The notes under the pieces were generated by a model that saw only the letters and a list, made by a program, of their open reading frames with translations, was not told where the DNA came from and ran no database searches. The position numbers and the translations under genes are program-made. DNA of 64,000 bases. Source: Clostridia bacterium. GTDB taxonomy: Bacteria; Bacillota; Clostridia; Oscillospirales; CAG-382. The stretch is from NCBI GenBank assembly GCA_017537345.1, contig JAFYKY010000022.1, positions 82,052 through 146,051 of the forward strand, in the 5' to 3' direction. Shown here in pieces: positions 17,342 through 25,453 of the stretch. Within the stretch, counting starts at the first letter, position 1, and every line of letters begins with the position of its first letter.

Positions 17342-17974
17342 ATGAATATAATATTCTTTGGCCCTCCCGGTGCCGGCAAGGGCACTCAGGCAGAGATTGT
17401 ATGTACCTGCCTTAATATTCCCACTATTTCCACGGGAGCCGCTTTGAGAGAAGCGGTTAAGAACGAAACTCCTATGGGACTGGCTGCCAAATCCGCTATG
17501 GAATCCGGCAGCCTGGTACCCGACGAGGTCGTTATCGGTATCATCCGCGACCGTCTTGCGCAGGATGACTGCAAGAATGGCTACATTCTTGATGGTTTCC
17601 CCCGCACTGTAGCTCAGGCTGAAGCGCTTGACGCAATGGGACAGAAGATCGATACCGTAGTTTCCATCGTTGCATCCGATGAGAAAATTGTTGAACGACT
17701 CAGCGGAAGACGTCTCTGCGGCGTTTGCGGTGCATCCTACCACTTGGTTTACAATCCTACCAAGGATAACAAAACCTGTGATAAATGCGGTGCAGACCTT
17801 ATAATCCGTAAGGACGATGCTCCCGAAGTTGTAAAGAGCCGTTTGGAAACCTACCACGCAGAAACCGAACCGGTTCTTGCGTACTACACCGAAAAGGGAC
17901 TCGTTAAGAGTATAGAAACCCAGGAAGGTGTAGAGGAAACCACTCGTCTCGTAAAGCAAGCGCTTTGCATATGA
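17342..17974 (+). CDS. adk: Adenylate kinase (zinc-LID form)
   Basis: 210 residues. Catalyses ATP + AMP to 2 ADP. P-loop GPPGAGKGTQ at residues 7-16; the NMP-binding region has STGAALREAV. The LID domain carries four cysteines, C126, C129, C146 and C149, a structural zinc site typical of Gram-positive Adk. ILDGFPRT is the conserved nucleotide-binding segment. The stop overlaps the map start (ATGA). Confidence 0.98.
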   Translation: MNIIFFGPPGAGKGTQAEIVCTCLNIPTISTGAALREAVKNETPMGLAAKSAMESGSLVPDEVVIGIIRDRLAQDDCKNGYILDGFPRTVAQAEALDAMGQKIDTVVSIVASDEKIVERLSGRRLCGVCGASYHLVYNPTKDNKTCDKCGADLIIRKDDAPEVVKSRLETYHAETEPVLAYYTEKGLVKSIETQEGVEETTRLVKQALCI

Positions 17975-18720
17975 TAACTGTAAAGACAAAAGCCGAAATC
18001 GCGCGGATGCGCGATGCAGGCAGAATTGCGGCGATCGCCCGTGCGACGGCAGGCGAATATATCAAAGAGGGTGTAACCACCCGATATATCGACAGTAAAG
18101 TCAAAGCCGTTATCCGTTCGCACGGAGCTCACCCTTCTTTTCTTGGATACGGTGGATTTCCCGCATCGGCGTGTATAAGCGTCAATGAAGAGGTTATCCA
18201 CGGTATTCCGTCAGACAGAGAATTGAAAAACGGTGATATCGTCAAAGTAGACGTCGGTGCCTTTTATAAAGGCTACCACGGGGATTGCGCATGCACCTAC
18301 GTTGTGGGAAGCACAAGCCCCGAAGCCGAACAGCTTATACAGGTAACCAAGGAAAGCTTTTTCAAGGCTATCGAACTGGCTGTGCCCGGCAACCGTATCG
18401 GCGATATCTCACACGCTGTTGAACAGCACGTAATTCCCTATGGTTATTCCGTTGTCCGCGATTTCGTGGGACACGGAATCGGAACCGCGCTTCACGAAGA
18501 TCCCGAAGTACCGAATTTCGGTAAGGCGGGTAGGGGACCGCGGCTTTGTGAAGGGATGACTTTGGCGGTAGAGCCTATGATAAATATGGGCACTCACCTG
18601 GTAAAGACCCTTTCAAACAACTGGACGGTCGTAACAATAGACGGTAAGCTTTCTTCTCACTATGAAAACACCATAGCGATCACCGAAAACGGACCCGTTA
18701 TACTGACCGACGAGAATTGA
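17971..18720 (+). CDS. map: Methionine aminopeptidase, type I
   Basis: 249 residues. Removes N-terminal methionine from new proteins. The five metal ligands lie in VDVGAFYKGYHGDCACT (two Asp), GHGIGTALHEDPEVPNFG (His), VEPMINMG (Glu) and HYENTIAIT (Glu). The start at 17971 forms ATGA with the adk stop; an ATG two codons upstream is less likely. Absence of an N-terminal zinc-finger extension makes it the short bacterial type Ia form. Confidence 0.97.
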   Translation: MITVKTKAEIARMRDAGRIAAIARATAGEYIKEGVTTRYIDSKVKAVIRSHGAHPSFLGYGGFPASACISVNEEVIHGIPSDRELKNGDIVKVDVGAFYKGYHGDCACTYVVGSTSPEAEQLIQVTKESFFKAIELAVPGNRIGDISHAVEQHVIPYGYSVVRDFVGHGIGTALHEDPEVPNFGKAGRGPRLCEGMTLAVEPMINMGTHLVKTLSNNWTVVTIDGKLSSHYENTIAITENGPVILTDEN

Positions 18721-18739
18721 GGTTAAATTCAAAAAAATT

Positions 18740-19006
18740 ATGGATAGTCATTTATGCAGTATGGTTGAGTCAGTTGCAGGGCGAGACCGCGGTATGTATG
18801 CTTACGTTATAGGCGTGTCCGAAGAAGGATACCTGCTTGTAGCGGACGGCAGACTGCGTAAGGTCGAAACCCCAAAACGTAAAAAGCTTAAACACATACG
18901 GTTAATTGCAGATGCGCCGCGGCTCGAAGAAGATAAGATGACCAACCGCGTGATCCGCGAGATCATCAACGAATACAAAGAGTCGCACGATAACAAGGAG
19001 GAATAG
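18740..19006 (+). CDS. KOW-domain RNA-binding protein (L14e/L6e-like)
   Basis: 88 residues with a KOW motif ([20 protein letters not shown]) and the following basic strand [16 protein letters not shown]. Genes of this type lie between map and infA in many Clostridia and Bacillota. They resemble archaeal/eukaryotic ribosomal L14e, but their role is not established; a ribosome or RNA association is likely. GAGG lies 17 bases before the ATG, an unusually long spacing. The gene ends by overlapping the Shine-Dalgarno of infA. Confidence 0.85.
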   Translation: MDSHLCSMVESVAGRDRGMYAYVIGVSEEGYLLVADGRLRKVETPKRKKLKHIRLIADAPRLEEDKMTNRVIREIINEYKESHDNKEE

Positions 19007-19008
19007 TT

Positions 19009-19227
19009 CTGGTAAAAGACGATGTTATTGAATTTGAAGGCGTAGTTACGGAGTTACTTCCCAACACGGTTTTCAGAGTCAAACTTAACAACGGTCATAT
19101 GGTTACAGCCCATATATCCGGAAAAATGCGTATGCATTATATAAAGATATATCCGGGAGATAAGGTTACGGTTGAAGTTTCGATCTACGATCTTACTCAG
19201 GGCAGAATAACCTATCGTTCCAAATAA
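19009..19227 (+). CDS. infA: Translation initiation factor IF-1, apparent CTG start
   Basis: 72 residues reading (M)[18 protein letters not shown], then [20 protein letters not shown] and [21 protein letters not shown], a complete IF-1 OB fold. No ATG, GTG or TTG stands at the N-terminus. The codon matching the family's first residue is CTG at 19009-19011, seven bases after AAGGAGG (18995-19001). The first in-frame ATG lies 30 codons in and would destroy the fold. IF-1 binds the ribosomal A site during initiation. The Shine-Dalgarno lies in the last codons of the KOW gene, only two bases before this start. Confidence 0.93.
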   Translation: MVKDDVIEFEGVVTELLPNTVFRVKLNNGHMVTAHISGKMRMHYIKIYPGDKVTVEVSIYDLTQGRITYRSK

Positions 19228-19259
19228 ACAATGCTAACTGATATGGAGGCAGTAATAAT

Positions 19260-19373
19260 ATGAAAGTGAAACCTTCCGTAAAGAAAATATGCGAGAAGTG
19301 CAAGATTATCAAGAGAAAAGGTAAAATCATGGTAATCTGCGAAAATCCCAAGCACAAGCAGAAGCAAGGCTAA
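19260..19373 (+). CDS. rpmJ: 50S ribosomal protein L36
   Basis: 37 residues, [22 protein letters not shown] and so on, with zinc ligands C11, C14, C27 and H32 (C-x2-C...C-x4-H). This is the smallest ribosomal protein and is too short for most gene finders. TGGAGG lies nine bases upstream; rpsM follows after 15 bases. Confidence 0.97.
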   Translation: MKVKPSVKKICEKCKIIKRKGKIMVICENPKHKQKQG

Positions 19374-19388
19374 GAGAGAGGTGTAAAT

Positions 19389-19757
19389 ATGGCTCGTATT
19401 TCCGGCGTAGATTTGCCCAACGCAAAGCGTGTAGAGATCGGTCTTTGCTATATCTATGGTATAGGCAGAAGCCGCTCCAACGAAATACTCAAGAAGACCG
19501 GCATCAACCCCGATACCCGTGTAAAGGATCTTACCGAGGACGATGTTGCAAAGCTTCGTGAGGTTATCGAAAACGACTACATTGTAGAAGGCGATCTCAG
19601 AAGAGATGTAGCACTCAATATCAAGAGAATGGTCGAGATCGACTGCTATCGCGGTCAGCGTCACAGAAAGGGTCTCCCCGTAAGAGGTCAGAGAACCAAG
19701 ACCAACGCGAGAACCAGAAAAGGTCCCGCAAAGACCATCGCAAACAAGAAGAAGTAA
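19389..19757 (+). CDS. rpsM: 30S ribosomal protein S13
   Basis: 122 residues. S13 is in the 30S head and contacts P-site tRNA through its basic C-terminal tail. [31 protein letters not shown] and the tail [17 protein letters not shown] are intact. GAGAGGTG precedes the ATG. Confidence 0.98.
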   Translation: MARISGVDLPNAKRVEIGLCYIYGIGRSRSNEILKKTGINPDTRVKDLTEDDVAKLREVIENDYIVEGDLRRDVALNIKRMVEIDCYRGQRHRKGLPVRGQRTKTNARTRKGPAKTIANKKK

Positions 19758-19776
19758 TAGGAGGACAAACGGTAAA

Positions 19777-20175
19777 ATGGCTAAGCAGCAGAGAAAAGTT
19801 GTTACCAAGAAGCGCCGCGAGCGCAAAAATATTGAACGCGGTGCTGCACATATCAGCTCCAGCTTCAACAACACTATAGTAACTATTTCCGATACCAACG
19901 GAAACGCAATTTCTTGGGCTTCCGCGGGCGAACTCGGTTACAGAGGTTCCCGTAAGTCCACTCCTTTCGCAGCTCAGATGGCAGCAGAAACCGCAGCTAA
20001 GGCAGCAATGGAGCACGGTCTTAAGACTGTAGAAGTATTTGTCAAGGGTCCCGGTCAGGGCAGAGAAGCAGCTATCCGCGCGCTTCAGGTTGCAGGACTT
20101 GAGATCACTATGATTAAAGATGTAACGCCGATTCCTCACAACGGTTGCAGACCGCCCAAGAGAAGACGCGTTTAA
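19777..20175 (+). CDS. rpsK: 30S ribosomal protein S11
   Basis: 132 residues. S11 lies on the platform near the Shine-Dalgarno helix. [21 protein letters not shown] and [20 protein letters not shown] are diagnostic; the C-terminus [14 protein letters not shown] is complete. TAGGAGG precedes the start. Confidence 0.98.
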   Translation: MAKQQRKVVTKKRRERKNIERGAAHISSSFNNTIVTISDTNGNAISWASAGELGYRGSRKSTPFAAQMAAETAAKAAMEHGLKTVEVFVKGPGQGREAAIRALQVAGLEITMIKDVTPIPHNGCRPPKRRRV

Positions 20176-20191
20176 TTACGGAGGAAATGTA

Positions 20192-20824
20192 ATGGCAAGA
20201 TATACTGGTCCCGCTTGCAGATTGTGCCGCAGAGAAGGCACCAAACTCTTCCTTAAAGGCGAGAGATGCTTTTCCGATAAGTGTGCAGTAGCCCGCAGAG
20301 GTCAGGCACCCGGACAGCACGGCGCAGCCGGCGGAAGAAAGAGAACCAAGGAATACGGTCTTCAGCTCCGTGAGAAGCAGAAGGCAAAGAGGTACTACGG
20401 TATCCTGGAGAAGCAGTTTAAGACCTATTTCGTAAAGGCAGATAAGAAGCCCGGTCAGACCGGTGAAAACCTGCTCACCACCATCGAAAGAAGGTTGGAC
20501 AATGTCGTATACCGCATGGGTATGGCAGAAAGCCGCCGCGAAGCACGTCAGCTCGTAATTCACGGCCACTTCAGAGTAAACGGCAAGAAGGTAGATATTC
20601 CTTCCGTTATTCTTAAGAAGGGCGATGTTATCACCCTCAGAGAAGCAAGCCGCAAGTCTGAAAAGATTAAAATGCTTATCGAGAATATCTCCGCAAGGCA
20701 GGTACCCGCTTGGATCGATATGGATAAAGAAAACATCCAGGCAACAATCTCCGAACTGCCCACTCGTGCAGACGTAGATTTCCCCATCGAAGAGCATCTC
20801 ATCGTCGAGTTGTACTCTAAATAA
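20192..20824 (+). CDS. rpsD: 30S ribosomal protein S4, zinc-knuckle form
   Basis: 210 residues. Primary 16S rRNA binder, usually with autogenous control of its own operon. The N-terminus has C9, C12, C26 and C31 (CRLC...CFSDKC), the zinc-binding C+ form. The S4 RNA-binding domain is [20 protein letters not shown]. The long Shine-Dalgarno ACGGAGG precedes it. Gap of 41 bases to rpoA. Confidence 0.98.
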   Translation: MARYTGPACRLCRREGTKLFLKGERCFSDKCAVARRGQAPGQHGAAGGRKRTKEYGLQLREKQKAKRYYGILEKQFKTYFVKADKKPGQTGENLLTTIERRLDNVVYRMGMAESRREARQLVIHGHFRVNGKKVDIPSVILKKGDVITLREASRKSEKIKMLIENISARQVPAWIDMDKENIQATISELPTRADVDFPIEEHLIVELYSK

Positions 20825-20865
20825 GGCTTGATACAAGCCCGACAACCTATAAGGAGGTTTATAAA

Positions 20866-21813
20866 ATGATAGAAATCGAAAGACCGAACATCGCAACTGC
20901 AGAGATCAGCGAAGATGGCAAACACGGCACTTTTGTTATCGAACCCCTTGAACGCGGTTACGGAATTACCCTTGGTAATTCCCTTCGCAGAGTACTGCTC
21001 AGTTCACTCCCCGGTGTTGCTACTACCAGCATAAAGATCGACGGCGTTCTGCACGAGATCTCCACCGTTCCCGGAGTAAAAGAAGATGTTACGGAAATCG
21101 TACTCAATGTTAAGGGTATCGTTGCAAAGCTTTACAGCCAGAGCCCCAAGACTGTTGTTATTAACGCCCACGGCGGCGAAGTAACCGCAGGTGACATTCA
21201 GTGTGATTCCGATATCGAGATTCTCAATCCCGAACATCATATCGCAACCGTAGAAGACGGTTCTCCCTTCTATATGGAGCTTACCTTTGATCACGGCAGA
21301 GGATATGTTTCTTCGGAAAAGAACAAGCAGCTCGGTGCACCTATCATCGGTGTTATCTATACCGATTCAATCTACACACCCGTATACAACGTAAATTATA
21401 CGGTGTCCAATACTCGCGTCGGCAACATAACCGACTTCGACAAACTGACTCTTGAAGTGACCACCAACGGTACCATTAACGCGAAGGAAGCAGTTTCTCT
21501 CGCCGCAAAGATACTCAGTGAGCACCTCAACCTGTTCATAGATCTCTCTGCAGAAGCAAAGAATGCCGAGATCATGGTAGACAGAGAAGAAACCGTTATG
21601 ACGAAGATTCTCGATATGTCTATCGAAGAGCTCGATATGTCCGTCAGATCCTTTAACTGCCTTAAACGCGCAGGAATCGATACTGTGGGCGATCTTACCA
21701 ACAGAACCGAGGAGGATATGATCAAAGTTCGTAACCTCGGTAAGAAGTCGCTTGAGGAAGTAATCCAGAAGCTTCAGTCTCTCGGACTGACGCTCAAGCG
21801 TTCCGACGACTAA
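20866..21813 (+). CDS. rpoA: RNA polymerase alpha subunit
   Basis: 315 residues. The N-terminal dimerisation domain (1 to about 230) contains [20 protein letters not shown], and the C-terminal domain (from about 245) contains [22 protein letters not shown] and [12 protein letters not shown], the surface that contacts UP elements and activators. AAGGAGG precedes the ATG. Embedded in the alpha operon as usual. Confidence 0.98.
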   Translation: MIEIERPNIATAEISEDGKHGTFVIEPLERGYGITLGNSLRRVLLSSLPGVATTSIKIDGVLHEISTVPGVKEDVTEIVLNVKGIVAKLYSQSPKTVVINAHGGEVTAGDIQCDSDIEILNPEHHIATVEDGSPFYMELTFDHGRGYVSSEKNKQLGAPIIGVIYTDSIYTPVYNVNYTVSNTRVGNITDFDKLTLEVTTNGTINAKEAVSLAAKILSEHLNLFIDLSAEAKNAEIMVDREETVMTKILDMSIEELDMSVRSFNCLKRAGIDTVGDLTNRTEEDMIKVRNLGKKSLEEVIQKLQSLGLTLKRSDD

Positions 21814-21843
21814 GCATAATAATTCATAAGGAGGCTACTCAAA

Positions 21844-22230
21844 ATGCCCGGCACAAGAAAACTTGGCAGACCGACAGCACACAGAATGGCAATGCTCAAG
21901 GGCATGGTTACCTTTCTGCTTGAAAAAGGTCAGATCGAAACAACTGTAACCCGCGCAAAAGAAGTAAGTGCGCTCACCGATAAAATGATCACTCTCGGCA
22001 AGACCAACACTCTTGCAAACAAGAGACGTGCAATCGCATTCCTCAAGAAGGAAGGCGTAGTAAAGAAGCTGTTTGACGAGATCTCTCCCGCATACAGCGA
22101 AGTTAACGGCGGCTATACCAGAGTTCTTAAGGTTGGCCCCAGACGTGGCGACGGCGCAGAAATGGCTATCGTTTCTCTCACCAAAGCTAAGGAGATCTAC
22201 GCTCCCGCTAAGGAAGAAAAGTCTAAGTAA
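21844..22230 (+). CDS. rplQ: 50S ribosomal protein L17
   Basis: 128 residues, last gene of the ribosomal operon. MPGTRKLGRPTAHRMAMLKG and the C-terminal YTRVLKVGPRRGDGAEMA are diagnostic. A terminator follows eight bases after the stop. The ecfA-ecfT-truA-rplM-rpsI genes that follow rplQ in many Bacillota are absent, so the transcription unit ends here. Confidence 0.98.
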   Translation: MPGTRKLGRPTAHRMAMLKGMVTFLLEKGQIETTVTRAKEVSALTDKMITLGKTNTLANKRRAIAFLKKEGVVKKLFDEISPAYSEVNGGYTRVLKVGPRRGDGAEMAIVSLTKAKEIYAPAKEEKSK

Positions 22231-22238
22231 GTTTTATA

Positions 22239-22273
22239 AAGCCTGCTCTTAAATGAGCAGGCTTTAACTTTTG
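22239..22273 (+). terminator. Terminator of the ribosomal operon
   Basis: AAGCCTGCTC (22239-22248) pairs with GAGCAGGCTT (22255-22264), loop TTAAAT, followed by TAACTTTTG. Ends the transcription unit that began at 6.7 kb. Confidence 0.88.
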
Positions 22274-22304
22274 TTATACGATTTGTAAACATTTTCCGCA
22301 GAAC

Positions 22305-22333
22305 TTGACAGAATATTCAAGTGATAGTATACT
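22305..22333 (+). promoter_or_regulatory. Vegetative promoter of the 22.4-kb membrane protein gene
   Basis: TTGACA at 22305-22310, 17-base spacer, TATACT at 22328-22333. Confidence 0.88.
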
Positions 22334-22366
22334 TGTTGCAGTGAAAATACAAAGCGAGGTGTATCT

Positions 22367-23305
22367 ATGGGTAAAAAAATGTTAAAACTTTTCTCCCGCA
22401 AAGACATAAAAGCGCTGTTGTTGCTTTTGCCGCTTGTAGTGTTTTTTGGCTTTTATACCGTTCACTTTTTGTATACGGACGGTAACGACGTAATACAAAA
22501 TTCCGATTATGAGATTATTTTTTCTGTTTTTGCATATTGCTATGCCGTCTATTCTTTTGTTATTACCCAAAAATCAATTTTACCGTTTGCATTGCTTGCG
22601 TTTTTTTCGGCGGCAAGCTATGCACTTTACGGCTCCTTTTCCGATAATTACATATCCGCTGCTTATATTCAGGAAGCTTTTTTTCAGGATATTTCGTTTA
22701 AGTTAATGACAGCATTGTTTTTATCGCTTTCAATAAATACCGTTGTTACTTTACTTAAACGTTTGTACGAAGCCGTAAATGATTATGCGGAAGAACAAAA
22801 GGAACGTAAAAAACGCAAAAAGATATTCGGGAATATTGATCCGACTGCTTTTGAAATACTGTGCGGATATATCCTTTTGCACTGCATCTTCTTTGCTGCG
22901 GATACACATTTTGAAATTATATCGTCGGGCTATTTAACTGTATCATTTTTTGTTCTTTTATTAATAAGTCCATGGATAGCTTCTCTATTCGGAGTGGCTG
23001 CAACGCTTATTACCAAACGCTTCTTGGTACCACAGTTGGTTTTCACAGTGCTTATTGCAGTATCCCATATAGAAGCATTGATGGATCCCGGGGCATTCGC
23101 CCTTGTTATAATACAGCTTTGCTGTTCCTACGTTTTCGCTTTGCTTACTCGTATCACCTTAAGTTTTGTTAATCTGCTGAAAAGAGAAAACCGCCACAGA
23201 CTTACAAAAGGCAAGATTATTTTGCACGCGGTTTCATTTTCTTGCGTAAGCCTTGTTCCGATCAGCGCAATCGTGTTTGTCTTATTCACGATCATTACAG
23301 CATAA
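22367..23305 (+). CDS. Polytopic membrane protein of unknown function
   Basis: 312 residues with about seven to nine hydrophobic segments, e.g. ALLLLLPLVVFFGFYTVHFL near 17-36. A charged cytosolic loop (EEQKERKKRKK, about residues 143-153) and one near the C-terminus (LLKRENRHRLTKGK) separate two membrane blocks. I do not recognise a family. It has its own consensus promoter, a GCGAGGTG ribosome binding site and its own terminator, so it is monocistronic. Its codons are richer in A/T than those of the ribosomal genes, as expected for a weakly expressed gene. Confidence 0.75.
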   Translation: MGKKMLKLFSRKDIKALLLLLPLVVFFGFYTVHFLYTDGNDVIQNSDYEIIFSVFAYCYAVYSFVITQKSILPFALLAFFSAASYALYGSFSDNYISAAYIQEAFFQDISFKLMTALFLSLSINTVVTLLKRLYEAVNDYAEEQKERKKRKKIFGNIDPTAFEILCGYILLHCIFFAADTHFEIISSGYLTVSFFVLLLISPWIASLFGVAATLITKRFLVPQLVFTVLIAVSHIEALMDPGAFALVIIQLCCSYVFALLTRITLSFVNLLKRENRHRLTKGKIILHAVSFSCVSLVPISAIVFVLFTIITA

Positions 23306-23318
23306 ATATAAATATAAA

Positions 23319-23345
23319 AACAGCCGTTTTATCGGCTGTTTTTTC
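23319..23345 (+). terminator. Intrinsic terminator
   Basis: AACAGCCG (23319-23326) pairs with CGGCTGTT (23333-23340), followed by a run of six T. Ends the membrane protein gene. Confidence 0.92.
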
Positions 23346-23360
23346 ATATATGCGGGGCAC

Positions 23361-23389
23361 TTGCAAAATATGGAGAAATATGTTATAAT
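23361..23389 (+). promoter_or_regulatory. Promoter of the ADP-ribosylglycohydrolase-like lipoprotein gene
   Basis: TTGCAA at 23361-23366, 17-base spacer, perfect TATAAT at 23384-23389. AAAGGAG lies just before the ATG at 23413. Confidence 0.85.
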
Positions 23390-23412
23390 ATGCAAAAGAA
23401 AGGAGCAAGACC

Positions 23413-25383
23413 ATGAAAAAATTACTTGCGCTTATACTTTTAATTATAATTTGTATTTTTGCTGTCGCTTGCGGCGATGGGGAAGACACTTCTGATATTT
23501 CCGCAGATACTTTCGATCCCAACGCAAAGGGCATATATTCCGATACGCAGCTCTACGATAAGGTGCTGGGCGGATGGGCAGGACAAATGGCAGGCGTAGT
23601 CTACGGCGCCGACGTGGAATTTTATTACCGCGGTGAGATAATGCCCGAGGATGCTGTGGTGGATTTTTCCGCGCTTAATATAAACAACGCTTTCTGGCAG
23701 GACGATCTTTACGTGGAAATGACCTTTTTGAAGGTTATGGAGCAAAACGGATTTGATTGCAGTATAGATCTTTTGGGCGAAGCCTTTGCAAAGAGCGAAT
23801 ATCCTCTTGACCACGCAAACAAGCAGGCCAGAGAGAATCTGCAAAACGGTATTCCCGCCGCAGAAAGCGGACATTATGATAACAATCTCCATTGCGATGA
23901 TATAGATTGGCAGATCGAGGCTGATTTTATCGGACTTATTTGCGGCGGCGACGTTCAGAAAGCCGCGGACCGCGCTTATGAAATAGGACATATGATCTGC
24001 TATGGCGACGGAGTCTACGGCGGTGTTTTCGTGGCTGCGCTCAACGCGTCGGCATTCATAGCAGATGATGTGAACCAAGCTGTTGATATGGCTCTTTCCG
24101 TTATACCCGACGGCACCGAATTTAAAACCGTAATGAATCAGGTGGTTTCCCGTTACGAAAAAGGCAAAACTTGGGAAGAATGCTGGGAATATATTGAAGA
24201 GCTTTGGGGAAATGACGACCGTTGCGTGGAATTTTCAAAATATGATTCCAATATAGACGCAAAGCTTAACGCCGCGTACGTGCTTATGGGAATTCTGTAC
24301 GGGGAAGGGGATTTCGAAAAATCTCTTACTATCGCGCTCCGCTGCGGTCAGGATAACGATTGCAACGCGTCCACCGTAGGAGGCTTTCTCGGGGTAATGT
24401 ACGGATTTGATGCCATACCCGAAAAATATAAAAACGGCTTAACCAAGACGGGTACTAAGTTTTCTTATACCGAATATGATCTTGAAGGAGCCGTAAACGC
24501 AACCGTTAACCTTCTTAAAAACCGCCTTACCTCTCCCCGTGAAGGGTATTGGCTTGTTTTGGGCGGGGAAACCTCCTTTGTTCCCACGGAGCAGTGGCCC
24601 GAAGCGCCTACGGTCGTATTTACCGCAATCGCAGAAAAGAATAAGGTTAAAATAAACGTAAACGCTTTGTCTGTTCCGGGAATTGCAAACACGGTTTTGG
24701 ATTTCGGCAACGGATTTGTAACCCACGAAAACGTGGCGGGCTATAAATATTCCGCCCCCGGCGAATACACAATAACCTGCACCGTTACGGATATAAAGGG
24801 CAACGTAACCGTAGCAACTCAAACCGTAACGGTCACCGAAGTGGAGGATGTTATTATAGGAAACGTGGGCGAACGCAGAAATATAGCTTCCTTTATGGTT
24901 CCTATATGCAGTGTCACTTCTCCTACCGGTACGGGAAACAAGGATATATTTATTATAAACAACGGCGCGGCAGGCGTAAGTCTTAACACCCAGTACGATA
25001 CCTACAACGGATATCTTAATACCCACAAGGATTACGTGGGATATCTGTTCGACGGTACTTATCTCGTTGATTCGGTAGTGTTTACCGAGGGTATGAATTT
25101 TGATAACGGCGGTTGGTTTTCAGACGGTGATATCAAGGTGCAGGCGCTTATAAACGGCACCTGGACATACGTAAGCAAGCTCAAGGTATCTCCCAAATAT
25201 CCTTCGGGTAATACTCAGGCGGATTTTGGCAGTCATTTTGACGTATACACCTTTACCTTCACACCGCTGGAATGCGAAGGTATACGTATTATCGGTACAG
25301 CGGGCGGCAGCGCGGGCTTTATCTCGGTTTCCGAACTTGAGGTTATGGGCAGCGAGATCATTGAAATCGTGGAACGCGAATAA
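23413..25383 (+). CDS. Exported lipoprotein with ADP-ribosylglycohydrolase-like domain
   Basis: 656 residues. Signal peptide with lipobox VAC, lipidated C20. Residues about 45-370 resemble the DraG/ADP-ribosylglycohydrolase fold: LGGWAGQMAGVVYG, CDDIDW at 161-166 and CGQDNDCN at 311-318, where the acidic residues of both would bind the two magnesium ions. A PKD-like beta domain follows (YKYSAPGEYTITCTVTDIKG, about 455-475), then a C-terminal discoidin-like domain (about 490-650). Cytosolic relatives remove ADP-ribose from proteins; many family members act on other substrates. Surface anchoring with carbohydrate-binding-like modules suggests an extracellular glycoside-type substrate, which is inference. 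Confidence 0.83.
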   Translation: MKKLLALILLIIICIFAVACGDGEDTSDISADTFDPNAKGIYSDTQLYDKVLGGWAGQMAGVVYGADVEFYYRGEIMPEDAVVDFSALNINNAFWQDDLYVEMTFLKVMEQNGFDCSIDLLGEAFAKSEYPLDHANKQARENLQNGIPAAESGHYDNNLHCDDIDWQIEADFIGLICGGDVQKAADRAYEIGHMICYGDGVYGGVFVAALNASAFIADDVNQAVDMALSVIPDGTEFKTVMNQVVSRYEKGKTWEECWEYIEELWGNDDRCVEFSKYDSNIDAKLNAAYVLMGILYGEGDFEKSLTIALRCGQDNDCNASTVGGFLGVMYGFDAIPEKYKNGLTKTGTKFSYTEYDLEGAVNATVNLLKNRLTSPREGYWLVLGGETSFVPTEQWPEAPTVVFTAIAEKNKVKINVNALSVPGIANTVLDFGNGFVTHENVAGYKYSAPGEYTITCTVTDIKGNVTVATQTVTVTEVEDVIIGNVGERRNIASFMVPICSVTSPTGTGNKDIFIINNGAAGVSLNTQYDTYNGYLNTHKDYVGYLFDGTYLVDSVVFTEGMNFDNGGWFSDGDIKVQALINGTWTYVSKLKVSPKYPSGNTQADFGSHFDVYTFTFTPLECEGIRIIGTAGGSAGFISVSELEVMGSEIIEIVERE

Positions 25384-25418
25384 AAGAAAACCGTTGCTTC
25401 GGAATTTACGCATAAAAA

Positions 25419-25446
25419 ATCTCCCCGAAATTTTCTTCGGGGAGAT
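25419..25446. terminator. Bidirectional terminator
   Basis: ATCTCCCCGAA (25419-25429) pairs with TTCGGGGAGAT (25436-25446). AT-rich tails lie on both sides, with the better T-run on the minus strand. It separates the convergent lipoprotein and M56 genes. Confidence 0.9.
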
Positions 25447-25453
25447 AATTTTA

